DNA of 64,000 nucleotides from assembly GCA_036365515.1 (NCBI GenBank), contig CM070874.1:94281842-94345841 (forward strand). The letters run 5' to 3'. Positions 18,500-30,770 of this stretch are shown here, piece after piece (the stretch's first letter is position 1; the number at the start of each line of letters is the position of its first letter). The stretch comes from Torymus aiolomorphi. Lineage: Eukaryota; Arthropoda; Insecta; Hymenoptera; Torymidae. Position numbers and translations under genes: made by a program. The notes under the pieces were generated by a model. That model made no database searches, was not told where the DNA came from, and worked only from the letters and a program-made list of their open reading frames with translations.

Positions 18500-19220
18500 A
18501 TGACAGCGAAGAAAAACAATAAAGGCACAACATAAGACAAATAAAATGAGACTACGGAAGATATTAAAGAGATGTTAAAAAAGAATGATTGGCACAACAA
18601 AGTTATTCGCAAGAAAGTTCAACCAGACAAAGGGAAACTAAAAATCAAACGGAGACTGTATTCTGCATTACAATTGCAAAAAAGCTTTCAATGCAGTTAA
18701 TGCTGCACTGCAAATTGCAGCTAAATTGAATGTCCCAACCACATCTCTCCACAGAGCTGTAAAGATCCACAAGAATCTCCTTTAAGACCTGGCTCGTCTA
18801 AAGTGTTATCACCTCATATAGAAAAGTAGTATAGAACTAAGCAACAGTTTAAATAAGGATAATTGCATATTAAATGAAGAATGGTTACTCGATAACTGTG
18901 AAGATTTTACAACAGAAAATTTGATTGAGAAACCAAGTCAATGGGGTTCGTACAATCTAATTGAAAATTATTCATGTAACTATATTAACATTTTTCTTAT
19001 TTTAATCATGTTGAATTTTTTTAGGAGTTTTTTCTCCATCTGCAATATAGTATACAATGATCAAACACCAGAATCTATCAGTCGAACAGTCAATAATCAG
19101 ATTTGTCAAGAGAGTGTAATAACTTCTGAAAAAATAAATCTTCACTCGAGTAATCTTGAAAATAACTTAAAAAGTAATACGATGGAAAAAGAGACTATGC
19201 TCGAAATGAAAATAGTGTAG
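18500..19220 (+). pseudogene. Degenerate transposase of family A (Psq/pogo-like HTH)
   Basis: No long frame is left, but pieces in different phases resemble the start of a pogo/jerky-type transposase. They include a segment like AVNAALQIAAKLNVP followed by TTSLHRAVKIHKN, the usual form of a Psq helix-turn-helix, and shortly after LSPHIEK. The distal open piece at 18921-19220 (99 residues) has no recognisable domain. The copy at 59816-60513 shows the same pieces with independent changes. No catalytic DDE region is visible. Confidence 0.5.
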
Positions 19221-19345
19221 CAAATAATAAATCCAAACCAAAAAATAAATTAATTGTAATTTCAGATATTTAAAAATAAGTATTAAGTATTCTAAGTAGT
19301 ATTCAATTATTGTATTAATTTGATACGTTTAAAATTGTATTTTAT

Positions 19346-19359
19346 ATTCATGTTTTTTA
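19346..19359 (+). repeat. Left 14-bp target duplication of the 6.7 kb insertion
   Basis: ATTCATGTTTTTTA here is repeated with one change at 26032-26045 (ATTCATGCTTTTTA). The empty site in copy 2 at about 60636 has a single version. These are the flanking duplications of the palindromic insertion. Confidence 0.8.
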
Positions 19360-21396
19360 TTTTGAAATATAATGGATCGATCCGAAGGAGGCAGGGAAAA
19401 AGAAAAACCAAGTTTTTACTTTAAATTTGTGCAACGTTTCGTTGGCATGGCCCGCCAACCTCTTCAGGCTATAATTTATTAACAAAAAGGTTTTTAATTA
19501 CAATATATAAAAAGAACTATCACTTGTATAAAGAAATAGAATATACCTTATTTTACCTAGCACATAACGTCAATGTAAGCAATACAGTGGTGTACATTCG
19601 TATTTATTGGGATCGGAAATGTAGACATCAGCGCGCTCTCGCGACTGTTAGTGTAAGCTGTGGGATAATGCTCTATGACTACGATAATATGATATAGGTG
19701 TATTTGTTTATTTTCATTGTATATATATGTACACACAGAGTCGCGCCTTCTGCTGCAAAATAAGTTCTGCTCTAAAATTAATTTATTTATTTCAGTAGAT
19801 CAAAATAATAATATTAATATATACACGTCAGGTAAATGTTAAAATGAATTTTAATCTTGTCTTTTTTCTTTCGCTATCTGTTGTAAATAATAATAATCAC
19901 CATCATCATTATTATTATTGTTGTTAAAAAATTTCATTTCAAAATAAATTTAATACTAACCACAATATAAAAAAAAATCTTCATACTTGAAGTGAATCGA
20001 ACAGACACATGAACTAGAGGTTACAACTTCTTTATTAACAGCTTCCATCTATAATTCTCGGAGCTGTTTTTTTTCTATTTTTCCAAATTGATTTTTCAAG
20101 AAATAGGCCAGGAGCAGTAGACTTTCACATGGATGCGTTCTGACGTAGATTATCTTTTTTGACTATAGCTTCTCCATAACATATAAAACGAAAATATCGG
20201 GGTGCACCAAAAAAAAAAGTTATGCAATTTGCAGGAAAAATCGAAACGTGAAAAAATACGTCAAAATCATGGTTTTTCTCATATATTATTGAAAATAACT
20301 TCTTAACGATGCGTTTTAGAGAAAATATTCATAGGACCAAAGTTGTTTCCCATGAAATTTTCTACAAGGTAGAGTTGAATCAAAAAATTGGAAATGCAAT
20401 AATTACATAGCAAAATAGCAATAAACTCGCAGAAAAAGCATGAAAAATAGGGTATTTTTGAAGCACTTGTAGAATTGTTAAGGGCCGGTCCTATCCTTTT
20501 GAAAATTTGTATGTAAGTACTTCAAAGCAATATAAATAAAGCCCCCAAAGCTGATTTCGATCAGTCGAATAGTTTTCGCACAACTCTTTTGTTAACTAAA
20601 CTCGGTGGAAAAAAACACTATTTTTTTGCATTAATGCCAGAGCCAAACCGATTATTTAAAATCGGTCCTGATTTTTTTACGTACTCATAATGTTCCCAAC
20701 TATCGCCTGGCATCATCAGAATATCAATTTTATAATTATTAACAACTTTTTAAGCAATTTTAAATGCTCGGAAATTTTTTTCCTTATAAATAATTACTTT
20801 TACGCTGCCATTTTGCAAGTAAAAAAATATTATAAACACACATAAAGAAAGTTCTTGCAATCGCCTTTCATTTAAAGCCACGCTGGTCTCGATTCAACGT
20901 ATAGATCGTCACATATAAGTCTCCAAAGATGACGAGTGTTTATCGTTAAACTATTTGCTTTTTAACAACAATCAAAATTGGTCTTGTTAGGATATTACAA
21001 GAACTCTTTTTATACAAATTTCTGAATTCATTGGACACGTTCTTTTAGTAATAAAAAAATAATAAACATTGCGAAGTTGGATGTCGGGGCATGAAATTCA
21101 GGTAAAGGAGAATTCCGAAACCGCGCCTTCAAAATGAACGCGTGATCTAAACTTGTCGTATCTCGGCTTCTATAACTCCAAATGTGATCATTTTTTTTTT
21201 TAAATCGATATTCCGAAATGAGAGGAATACGATTAGGTAGGCTTCGACCCCCAATTATTAACCGTTATTGTCATATTGTTGTTAAAATAAATTATTATTT
21301 TTAAATGTTGCAACAAATTTTATATTATTAAAAATATCGCTGAAGAGTGAACATTATTAACTGTAGACATGTATTAATTTAAATAATTTTGCACTA
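19360..21396 (+). repeat. Left arm of the palindromic element G
   Basis: This is the inverted partner of 23235-25998, with high similarity over the whole length. The arm is AT-rich and carries no recognisable gene. The uninterrupted sequence at about 20455-20475 gives the empty site for the mariner in the right arm. Confidence 0.85.
19431..19470 (-). ncRNA. Hammerhead-ribozyme-like motif, left end of element G
   Basis: On the minus strand the sequence has CTGAAGA, then a hairpin (GTTGGC...GCCAAC) and GAAAC. This is the order of the conserved core of a hammerhead ribozyme with stem II. Stem II pairs well in this copy, with one extra G. Stems I and III are not certain. Penelope-like elements are known to carry hammerhead motifs in their terminal repeats. 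Confidence 0.45.
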
Positions 21397-22254
21397 TCCA
21401 CACTATTAGTTTAAATAATGGTACCTGGTATAATACGTTTGCAGATAGGACACGGAATGACTGAATTTCCCATAATTTGTCTCATTGGACCTTTTGTACA
21501 AATTACAGACAATTATTATTGTGATATATAATATCTTGCATACTTATGATTTGAGAAGACCTTAAATTTTCACCGGGATTTTAATGTATTGTAGGGACAA
21601 TAAAGTCATTACGGCGACCATCGAACGAGTAATTCCGCCAGGTTAAAGGACCAGGTCAAAATTTTATAATCTTACTGTAAATTTAGCCAGTTGAGAGGGA
21701 ATTGTCCCCCTCTACATATAGCAGAACGTATTTCGACCGTTACATATCCTTTGTGCGCAGGTATACGGATGGAACATAAAAGGTTGCCTCCGTCGTAGGA
21801 AAGGTAGCCAGTTTTGGAAGTGTTCTCGTGCGAGTATCATCGACCTGAAAGACGAGTTTTAGAACGAAGAATCATCGAAAATATTATATAGTTTGTAGTT
21901 TAAAAGCTGTGATAAATAGTGCCAGTTTGGAGATTCGGAGCATCTGTTAATTTATTTCAAGCTTTTCGAAGTATTAGTTTATTTTATTTTATTTTATTAG
22001 TATTGCGAGAAATTGTAGACATAGAGTCAATCTTATATTTCCCATAACTTTTATATCTAAACACTAGATGTCTCATTTATCTCATAATTAGAATTTTTCA
22101 TCGTGAATATATAACTGACAACTAATGTTACAATTTATGTCTGAGATAAAATTTAAATGTATTATATGTATTTTCTATATCTGTTATTCATTCGTTATAT
22201 ATAATTATCGTTAGCAAGAACGATTGTAATAAAATAAACTTTTATATTATTACA

Positions 22255-23090
22255 GAGTAGAATCGACGAAGATACTGGAATCTGTATTTTATGCGACAAA
22301 CCTTACACGAGTAACGACAAGACACGTCAAGTGCAACAACAAACTATAAAAAATTATATACAAGCAAGTATCAGAAGACAGGATGGAAAACATTTGAAAT
22401 TGAGGAGATATTGTTCTATTACTGTTCATGAGAGTTGTGCGAAGACTTATACAAATGAGCCAAAAATTTTAGCCCAAATACGTAAGTTAGAAGCCTCGAC
22501 ATCAAACAATAATTTCGGCTATGTATAGTGGCAAAAAGTCCAGAAATTTAAAGTTAAGTGAACTACGATACTTATGTTTCAAAAATAGTTCAACTAAAAA
22601 GGCATTTAATTTAGCAATGTTATCACCAACCGAATCTGCGGCAACACAGCACTCATTTCGAGTATATTTCCAAGTACAGCAATATCTTGGAAATACCTTA
22701 GATCCAACACAATGGGGTTGGGAAATCAAGGAAGAGAAGCTGCATCCAATATATACAAATGGTCTATTAGTACCTGAATATATTTTGAGGAATATTAGTT
22801 GTAAATGTGCAAAAGGGTGTACCAAAACATGTAGTTGCGTTAAACATGGATTAAAATGTTCGGATTATTGCGCAGGATGCCATGGCCAAAATTGTAAAAA
22901 TAGTTATGAAGCTATAAAAAGTTGCAATATAGAACTTGAAGAATCTGATGAAAGCGAAATTAATACAGATACAGATGAATTCGAATTAAATATTGAGATA
23001 GAGAGCCCAGTTCTGGATGATCTTGAGGATGATTCTGTCTGCGAGAGTGATAATGATGATGATGAGATAATGGCAAAAAAAAACGAAAAT

Positions 23091-23124
<34 letters not shown>

Positions 23125-23135
23125 TTAATAAATAA
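22255..23135 (+). pseudogene. CXC-domain (tesmin-like Cys-rich) repeat-borne protein, internally deleted
   Basis: An exon-like start follows a good acceptor (TATTATTACAG) at 22254. The first part contains a Cys/His zinc-binding pattern (GICILCDKPY, then VHESCAKTY) and runs to about 22528. The second part, 22521-23135, lies in another phase and ends in a CXC domain (ISCKCAKGCTKTCSCVKHG, then LKCSDYCAGC) and an acidic tail. Full-length relatives in arthropods are far longer, with the Zn part at the N-terminus and the CXC part near the C-terminus, so the middle appears to be missing. This protein type is repetitive in arthropod genomes; its role is unknown to me. It sits alone in the centre of the palindrome. 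Confidence 0.65.
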
Positions 23136-24154
23136 CGGTTACAAAATTATTCTTTTTGTTTTTTCTCATACCTACTATACATTAAGAAAAAAGGAATAAA
23201 AATAAAATTTTTATCTATAAAAGTATAGTTAATGCAAAATTATTTAAACTAATACATGTCTACAGTTAATAATGTTCACTCTTCAGCGATATTTTTATTA
23301 ATATAAAATTTGTTGCAACATTTAAAAATAATAATTTATTTTAACAACAATATGACAATAACGGTTAATAATTGGGGGTCGAAGCCTACCTAATCGTATT
23401 CCTCTCATTTCGGCATATCGATTTAAAAAAAAAATGATCTCATTTGGAGTTATAGAAGCCGAGATACGACAAGTTTAGATCACGCGTTCATTTTGAAGGC
23501 GCGGTTTCGAAATTCTCCTTTACCTGAATTTCATGCCCCGACATCCAACTTCGCAATGTTTATTATTTTTTTATTACTAAAAGAACGTGTCCAATGAATT
23601 CAGAAATTTGTATAGAAAGAGTTCTTGTAATATCCTAACAAGACCAATTTTGATTGTTGTTAAAAAGCAAATAGTTTAACGATAAACACTCGTCATCTTT
23701 GGAGACTTATATGTGACGATCTATACGTTGAATCGAGACCAGCGTGATTTTAAATGAAAGGCGATGGCAAGAACTTTCTTTATGTGTGTTTATAATATTT
23801 TTTTACTTGCAAAATGGCAGCGTAAAAGTAATTATTTATAAGGAAAAAAATTTCCGAGCATTTAAAATTGCTTAAAAAGTTGTTAATAATTATAAAATTG
23901 ATATTCTGATGATGCCAGGCGATAGTTGGGAACATTATGAGTACGTAAAAAAATCAGGACCGATTTTAAATAATCGGTTTGGCTCTGGCATTAATGCAAA
24001 AAATAGTGTTTTTTTCCACCGAGTTTAGTTAACAAAAGAGTTGTGCGAAAACTATTCGACTGATCGAAATCAGCTTTGGGGGCTTTATTTATATTGCTTT
24101 GAAGTACTTACATACAAATTTTCAAAAGGGTAGGACCGGCCCTTAACAATTCTA

Positions 24155-24935
24155 CGAGGGGTGTTCAAAAAGTAAGTTTCCCTGCTCCGGGAAAAAAGCA
24201 AAACACAATTTTTAGGTTAAAGTAACATATGTATTTATTGTTTGACTTATAAACTATTTTTCTACATAGTCCCCTTGGACTTGAATACATTTTTTATATC
24301 TGTTCTCAAGCTTTGACAAACCTTGTTTATAAAAATCCGTGCCCTGTTTTTTAAAGAATAATTTAACGATGTCTTTCACTTCATCATTTGAATTGAAGTA
24401 ATGGCCACCCAAACTTTCCTTTAATTTAGAAAAAAGAAAAAAGTCACTTGGTGCGAGATCTGGAGAGTAGGGTGGGTGATAAAAAATTTCCCATTTGAAT
24501 TTTTCCAGTAAGGTTTGTGTTTTTTTTGCTGAATGAGGCCGTGCATTGTCGTGAAAAAGCAACACTTTTCTCGATAATTTTCCAGGACACGTTCGTTTAA
24601 CGGCACTTTTAAGTTTATTTAGCACTTCACAGTAACGATCTGCATTACGATCTGTCACCATAAATATGCACTAACTCAGTGTGAATTTCGTTGCCATTAA
24701 GCCCTTTTGCAGTTAAAAAGCGAATAACTGCATGCAATTCACAGGTGGACACGTTTTTCACAGGTAGCTCTATGGTTTCCGAGCCGGTACTGATGAAAAA
24801 AATTTTTTCGGCAGCTAAGACCGGTTCCGCTCTTATCGGTATATCCTAAACTAAAACTATGTTTGGTCCCAGCTCGCTAGATGGCGCTGGGGCAAAACGG
24901 CAGACTAGGGAAACTTACTTTTTGAACACCCCTCG
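24155..24935 (-). mobile_element. Internally deleted mariner transposon
   Basis: The TIRs are about 28 bp (CGAGGGGTGTTCAAAAAGTA and onward, with an inverted copy at 24908-24935). A TA target duplication lies at 24153-24154 and 24936-24937. The left palindrome arm at about 20459 shows the empty TA site. At 781 bp the copy is well short of a full mariner (about 1.3 kb). The transposase is on the minus strand. Confidence 0.95.
24254..24800 (-). pseudogene. Mariner transposase with central deletion
   Basis: The C-terminal 135 residues keep the second catalytic Asp (VLLFHDNARPHSA) and, 34 residues on, the third (PDLAPSDFFLF), as in the DD34D class. About 46 N-terminal residues (from ETIELPVKNVSTC to EIHTELVHIYG) follow upstream in another phase. 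The start ATG appears to be changed to ATC. The whole middle, including most of the helix-turn-helix and the first catalytic Asp, is deleted. The copy cannot make an active enzyme but could be mobilised by a relative. Confidence 0.9.
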
Positions 24936-25884
24936 TACAAGTGCTTCAAAAATACCCTATTTTACATGCTTTTTTTGCGCATTTATTGCTATTTTGCAAT
25001 ATAATTATTGCATTTCCATTTTTTGATTCAACTCTACCTTGTAGAAAATTTCATGGGGAACAACTTTGGTCCTATGAATATTTTCTCTAAAACGCATCGT
25101 TAAGAAGTTATTTTCAATATTATATGAGAAAAACCATGATTTTGACGTATTTTTTCACGTTTCGATTTTTCCTGCAAATTGCATAACTTTTTTTTTTGGT
25201 GCACCCCGATATTTTCGTTTTATATGTTATGGAGAAGCTATAGCCAAAAAAGATAATCTACGTCAGAACGCATCCATATCTGAATAACTATGGGCTTAAT
25301 GCTCCTGGCCTAAAAGTGTATTTACTTACATGAGGAAATTTATGAAATGAGAGCTCTTGTGCATTACACGGCCGATTATTGCACCCATTCACGCAGCAAA
25401 TTAATCTGCTTTTTCGCGGAATTTCAGTAGAAAGCATTGCGATGACATCTGTTTTATTAAATGTTTAAAAATAGTATTTTTATTAATCGTAACCAAATGT
25501 AATCAAATGTTATGTTTGGATGTATGTTTACAAACTGTCAGAAATCGGAGCAATGAAAGTTGAAATTTGAATCGAATATTCGAATGTCCTATGGAGCATT
25601 GTCCCACAGCTTACATTATCAATCGCGAGAGCGCACTGACGTCTACATTTCCGATCCCAATAGTCGTAAGATCCTTGTATTTACAAACAAGGCCAAAAAT
25701 AAACAGAGCGATGCATAGTATTAATTTAAAAGGCGCACTATACTTTATAAATACGAATGTACACCACTGTATTGCTCACATTGACGTTATGTGCTAGGTA
25801 AAATAAGGTACATACTATTTCTTTATACAAGTGATAGTTCTTTTTATATATTATAATTAAAAACCTTTTTGTTAATAAATTATA

Positions 25885-25924
25885 GCCTGAAGAGGTTAGC
25901 GGACCATACCAACAAAATGTTGCA
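25885..25924 (+). ncRNA. Hammerhead-like motif, right end of element G (degenerate)
   Basis: This is the direct-orientation partner of the motif at 19431-19470. CTGAAGA is kept, but the GAAAC core has changed to AAAAT and stem II carries mismatches. It is probably no longer able to fold as an active ribozyme. Confidence 0.4.
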
Positions 25925-26420
25925 CAAATTTAAAGTAAAAACTTGGTTTTTCTTTTTACCTGCATCCTTCGGATCGATCCATTATATTTCAAAATAAACA
26001 ATTGGAGAGCAATATTCATATTTAACTCAACATTCATGCTTTTTAATAAAAAAATTATAAAAAATTTAAAATCATCATTTGTATATCATAAGCCACGTAT
26101 TGTAAGTAAAATAGTACATAAGTTATTAAATTAAAACTGACTTCTATCCTGTTCCAAAATGGAGACATCGATTATGGAACGGGGGGACAATCTGTAAAAA
26201 TGTCGTTCCATAATACGTACTTGGTATCGGTTTGGTTTTTTAATTGTAATAATTACAATTCGTATTCAATTTATTTTTTAAGGTCTCATTTTAATTTTTG
26301 ATCTTCACCCCATCGATTGATATCCAAAAATTGTAAATATTACTCCTTTACAATAGTTTTAATCTCAATCCAAACTCTAAACTAGCAAAAACTGTTCGAT
26401 AAAGGGTACTTTTACCTTAT

Positions 26421-29400
26421 TGGTATCCATAAATTTTCTTATTTTCACAAAAACGAAGATCAAATATTTAGTTCTATTTATTATATATTCAATATGTTTG
26501 TACCACTTCATATTATAATCGAAATATATACCGAGATTTTTGTAATTATCATTTTTTTCGAAAAGCTTATAATTTTTTAGTTAAAGCGTCCTAAACATAA
26601 TGAGCGAAAATTCTCGTTTCGGACACCATTTTGGTTCATTCAGGTGACAAAATTAACTTTCCAAGGACAGTTTTTTGAAGTTCAGACAATCCTTCCACCA
26701 TCTAAATTGGTTTCAAGATGATTGCATAACGGAGTTGATAAAAGGTCCAATAAAAAAAAAAAAAAAAATTTCTGTGTTTTTTAGACTTAAACTTCATTTT
26801 TGAGTAATAAAAATTTTTTTTTCTAATTTTGGATGTCACCATTGGAAAGATTGATGAAAAACCTATGAATTTCATCTGTTCAAAAATTTTTTAGGCCCAA
26901 ATTTATCCCATATAAAGAGCTAATGGGTTAAGTTGACTTTATCGATGGTAATCCTCACCTCGAGCCGCATTTCTCGTTAGCATTAAGTTGCTAACGATTT
27001 GTTATCGGGCAAAGAATGCGGGATAATAGCATTTTCAATAATCAAAATGTTCAATAATTCAATAATATATAATGCAATATTCTTAAAATTGACGTGTGGA
27101 ATTACGTAAAAATGACGGTCATCTTACAATTTTCTGTGTGAAACGGCATCCTCACCTCGCGTCGTATTTCCCATTGTTTGTCTTAACAAAAAATTATTAA
27201 ATGCTGTATAACGTTTATAAACTTTCCTTATTATAACAAGAACACGCGATCACTGCCTTTTTGTGCTTTACGATTGTAGACTTTTCTTTATTTATGATAT
27301 TATGTTTTTGAGGTTAGGAAAATTTCAACTAATCAGCGTAGCTCCAACATCACCTTAAGTTACCGTATGTTAAAAATAATGTTTTTATCGCGTAAGAAAT
27401 AATATTCACCGAAATGAATCTTAAGCCAGGAAGATCGCCATAAGAAAGGAATAAATTTATAACTCCCCTTGGCTCTTGAAAAATGCCGGATGTTCGTAAA
27501 AGTTTACAGGAAAAAAAGAACGCACATTAAAACCGTCATTAAAAATGAGACCTGCAAAGAGGTCGAAAACAAACCCTTCGCCGCGAGATAAAAGAGACGC
27601 TAAGACGCTCGCGTCATATAAGCGGTCGGCCATTAAACAAACTGTGTAACAGCGTCGCGCTCTCGTAATTACGTGGAGCTCGCACAGCTCGTACGCAGTT
27701 CGGAATGCCGCACGGTTAAGCCGAAAGTTTGAAAGGCGTGACAACTATGTCAATCATATCTTTCGGAGTATGCGCGCGGGTGAGACCAGATAGGAGAGCT
27801 CGAGTCACTGCGGGCAATTCTGCGGATGGCGAAATTTCGCTACGTACAGCCCTCGCATGTTGGATGTAGGTCATTGCGGACAAAATCACACGGCTTTTAA
27901 ACGTATTTTAGAGTATCTACTCGCACTTTCGCATACGAAAATTGCTCCTGAAGACATTGGAAATGGCTAAAGGTACATTATGTGATTATAGGAAAAAAGA
28001 TATGGAGGATGTTATGCGCATGCATGATGGAGTCGGAACATTCCTCGGTTTGCCTTACACTTAGAATCGATTGACGCCTCTTATGAAATACTCACTTTCA
28101 ATCCAATATCTTGGTTCGGCGAGAGTATATAGTATGTTTACAAAGGATTTCTAGACATCTTATAAAGAGAAGTGAGTTGAATAGACAATCACAGATCAAA
28201 TATTCTGCTCGATTTACAAATGATCTTCTTTCCTATTTGTACATCTGAGCGAAATTCTTTCCAATCGGCTGAGACTGCGGCAGTAATATGCATTTGCTAA
28301 GCGAATTAGTTAACAACATTTATTATTCGACTAAAAATAAAATACTCCACTTGCCAATATCTGTTTTCATTGACAAAGAAGCATTAGTTATTAAGTGGAT
28401 AGATTAAATTATTAGATTAATCTCCGTAAGAAGTAAGGATTACACCAAAATAAGGAAATGGAGTTTCGTCAAGTCTGGTTAGCACTGCTATATCTTAGCA
28501 CATAATTCTGAAAGATTTATGAAGTAAATATTAATTCTATCATTAGTATTAATGAAACGGTATTTCACTTTAATTACGAAAATCTCTCTCTGATGGGAAT
28601 CCTAAACGTTTCTAGTGTCACGAACGAGCCGTGGCGGCGCGGTCCGCACCGGACACCTCGCAGCTCCGATAAGGGCGATCCCACGTACGCGAGAGCCCAC
28701 AAGGCCTCGCCGGAAAGTGCAAGTCCGCACTTTCCATCGTGGGACCAGCTCGAAGTAGCTGTGACGGTGCTCCAGTGGGGTAGCGACCGTCAGGCCAAGA
28801 GCATCGTTTCATACGTAACACTAGCTAAAGTATAAATAAAAAATTATTCGCTTGGCGCGCGTATGGAAAACATATCTTTCAGCCAGAGATTGTCAAGACC
28901 CGAAGGCATATGAGCGAAATCAGACACCGAGAGATTGTAATCCATTGTCCGCAAGCTCTTTCCATCCATCTCTTTCTTCTGTTCGTCCCCGTAAGTCCTT
29001 TGAGACCTGCTTTCGTCCATTCGACGCGGGGCTCACTAAGCAAGTCAAGCAAAAAGTGTAGCTCGTTTTTCCAATTTTTTTCCTCAGAAAGAAATCTTTA
29101 CTTTGTTACGAAAATACGATTATTATTATTATTATCCTTCTGCTTCTTGTTTGTTGTCACATAATTCACCCAAATTATCAATCCGACATCTTTGTTGCCG
29201 CAAAAATATAAGCTTAGAGCGCACGACATGTGACACAGGCGTGTACTCGTAAACAAGGAAAGAACGTGGAAGATTGACTTTGCATTCGGCAAACTACTGA
29301 GATTCCGGAGCCGAAATTACGATCGCCGGCCCCGGGCCAGCGTAGCGCGAAATTAGTGTTTCGGCTTTCGGTAGCAGATGACCATCCGAAGCCATAACTC

Positions 29401-29771
29401 ACCGGCGGGCTAACGGATCTCATACGAGATATGCGCTGTCTGAAATTCTCATATGAGATCTTATATGATATTTACACGGGGGAAAAGGATATAAAATATG
29501 TTGCTTATAAAACGGATAATAAAATATGTAAAGGACTTTTGAGCAGGCTATAAATTTATATGAATTTTTTATTTTATTCTCGTTTAAAAAGGACGGACAC
29601 AAGGAAAAATATGTTTAGTAATGAAATATAAATCATGATTCTGCACATGTACGGTTATGTTGTACTTAACGGCATCAATTAAAAATTAGAGCCAATGTAA
29701 TTATTTATGGTGGACTTATAGGTATAAATATTGTTAATGAATTTATGCAAAAATTTAGTATTCTACATTTA
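26421..29771. other. Unassigned DNA, possibly host intergenic
   Basis: I find no repeat shared with the rest of the window and no convincing gene. The part 26421-27440 is AT-rich. From about 27440 to 29450 the sequence is richer in CpG, and a GC-rich piece lies at 28600-28830. ORFs of 95 and 80 codons there (27457-27744 minus, 28593-28835 plus) have no recognisable domain and biased composition. A conserved regulatory or exon fragment cannot be excluded. Confidence 0.4.
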
Positions 29772-30573
29772 AGTAGCCCATGTAACTGCAAACCGTCGGG
29801 CCCGCCAAGTATGTACGGGAGATCGGAGGACCACCCCTGCTAGAGTAGCTCTAGACTTCTCTTGTCCTTCCTAGATGCGTAATATTATAGAAAGTTCAAA
29901 ATTGAGGTGGAATAATGAAAAATAGTGATGTGTTGGTAACTATGTAATTTTTTTATATAGGCTTTGACTTTTCGTAAATACCTGAAAAAATTCTTATGAA
30001 TTTTAGAAATAAAAAGAAGGCATTATAGTTATATAATTAAAATAATTTTCGCCCACACGAAAAGTGCGTAAGTACTATAAAGTTTTGTAGGAGCTGTGTG
30101 AGCTATTGGGCCTCTTGGGCGTTATGTAGCACTTTATGCCCGCTGGCTGAATAATTTTAAAGTTACAACGTGGGCGTAAAATGTAATTTTACATGCGAGG
30201 TACGAAAAGTTCTTATGGCCGGTACTTAACTATAATTAATTGATTTCAGTACTTTCTTGTGTTTAATTTGTATAGAAGAATGAAGAAATTTGAATACATT
30301 TCTGAGAACATAGTCATACAGTTTTTCGGAGAATGGTTTGCACTACTTGACTATCGATAATTGATTTCACAACTTTCGTTTGTTTGATTTGCAGTGAACA
30401 ATTTGAATATACTTACATATAATTTGTTCAGCATACATTGACTCAAAGAAGTAAAAGACTTTTTTACTATAGTATTTATTTGACTTCTTTTAAAAAATCA
30501 AAAATATTATTTTATATAGATTATACAGAAAAAACTTCTATACTTGCCTTATTTTATACTTTCGTAGAAAGTT
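29772..30573 (+). repeat. Left TIR of Polinton copy 2
   Basis: This is the inverted partner of 38010-38787. The outermost 60 bp (with CTGCAAACCGTCGGG) and the inner part (with CTTTCGTAGAAAG at the inner border) match best; the middle at 30060-30230 is more diverged. Confidence 0.85.
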
Positions 30574-30770
30574 TTATTAACAATATTATTATTTGTACAG
30601 TCATGAAAAAAATGATTACCATTTGTAGAGAGTGCTTATTGAATAAATGAGATCAGAATAAATAAAAGGACTATAGACAAATTGTGTTGTTAGAATATAT
30701 TTAAAAAATTAGTTTTTTAAGAACGTGTTGATTGTTTTGAAAAAATATTTAAGCGCTCATTAAAGTTGTT

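Larger units (their letters stand above)
23235..25998 (-). repeat. Right arm of the palindromic element G (with mariner inside)
   Basis: This is the inverted partner of 19360-21396, interrupted only by the mariner at 24155-24935. Small differences are scattered, for example in the hammerhead-like motif, where the right copy has lost the GAAAC core. Confidence 0.85.
19360..26031. mobile_element. 6.7 kb palindromic insertion (element G), Penelope-like ends
   Basis: Two arms of about 2 kb (19360-21396 and 23235-25998) are inverted copies, with a mariner inserted in the right arm. The 1.8 kb centre holds a broken CXC-domain gene. Target duplications of 14 bp flank the insertion, and copy 2 of family A provides the empty site. 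Near each end is a hammerhead-like core, in inverted orientation on the left and direct on the right. The right end is about 36 bp longer than the left. These end features match those of the Penelope cluster at 43945-49460. No reverse transcriptase is present, so it would be non-autonomous. Confidence 0.75.
18170..26420 (+). mobile_element. Family A transposon, copy 1 (split by the 6.7 kb insertion)
   Basis: The element is 18170-19359 plus 26032-26420, about 1.58 kb without the insertion. It matches copy 2 (39811-39985, 58070-58250, 59808-61020) over its whole length. Near the left end the sequence TTTATGGAACAG occurs, and its complement CTGTTC(C)ATAAA lies near the right end in copy 2, so short TIRs are likely. 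It carries a 126-bp intron-like stretch and a transposase-like remnant with a Psq-type helix-turn-helix. A pogo/Tigger-type DNA transposon is the best guess. Confidence 0.7.

Noticed and set aside
27457..27744. 95-codon minus-strand ORF as a host gene
   Set aside because: No recognisable domain, no splice or codon evidence; lies in CpG-richer unassigned DNA.
28593..28835. 80-codon ORF in a GC-rich island
   Set aside because: Overlapping ORFs on both strands of similar length indicate composition, not coding.
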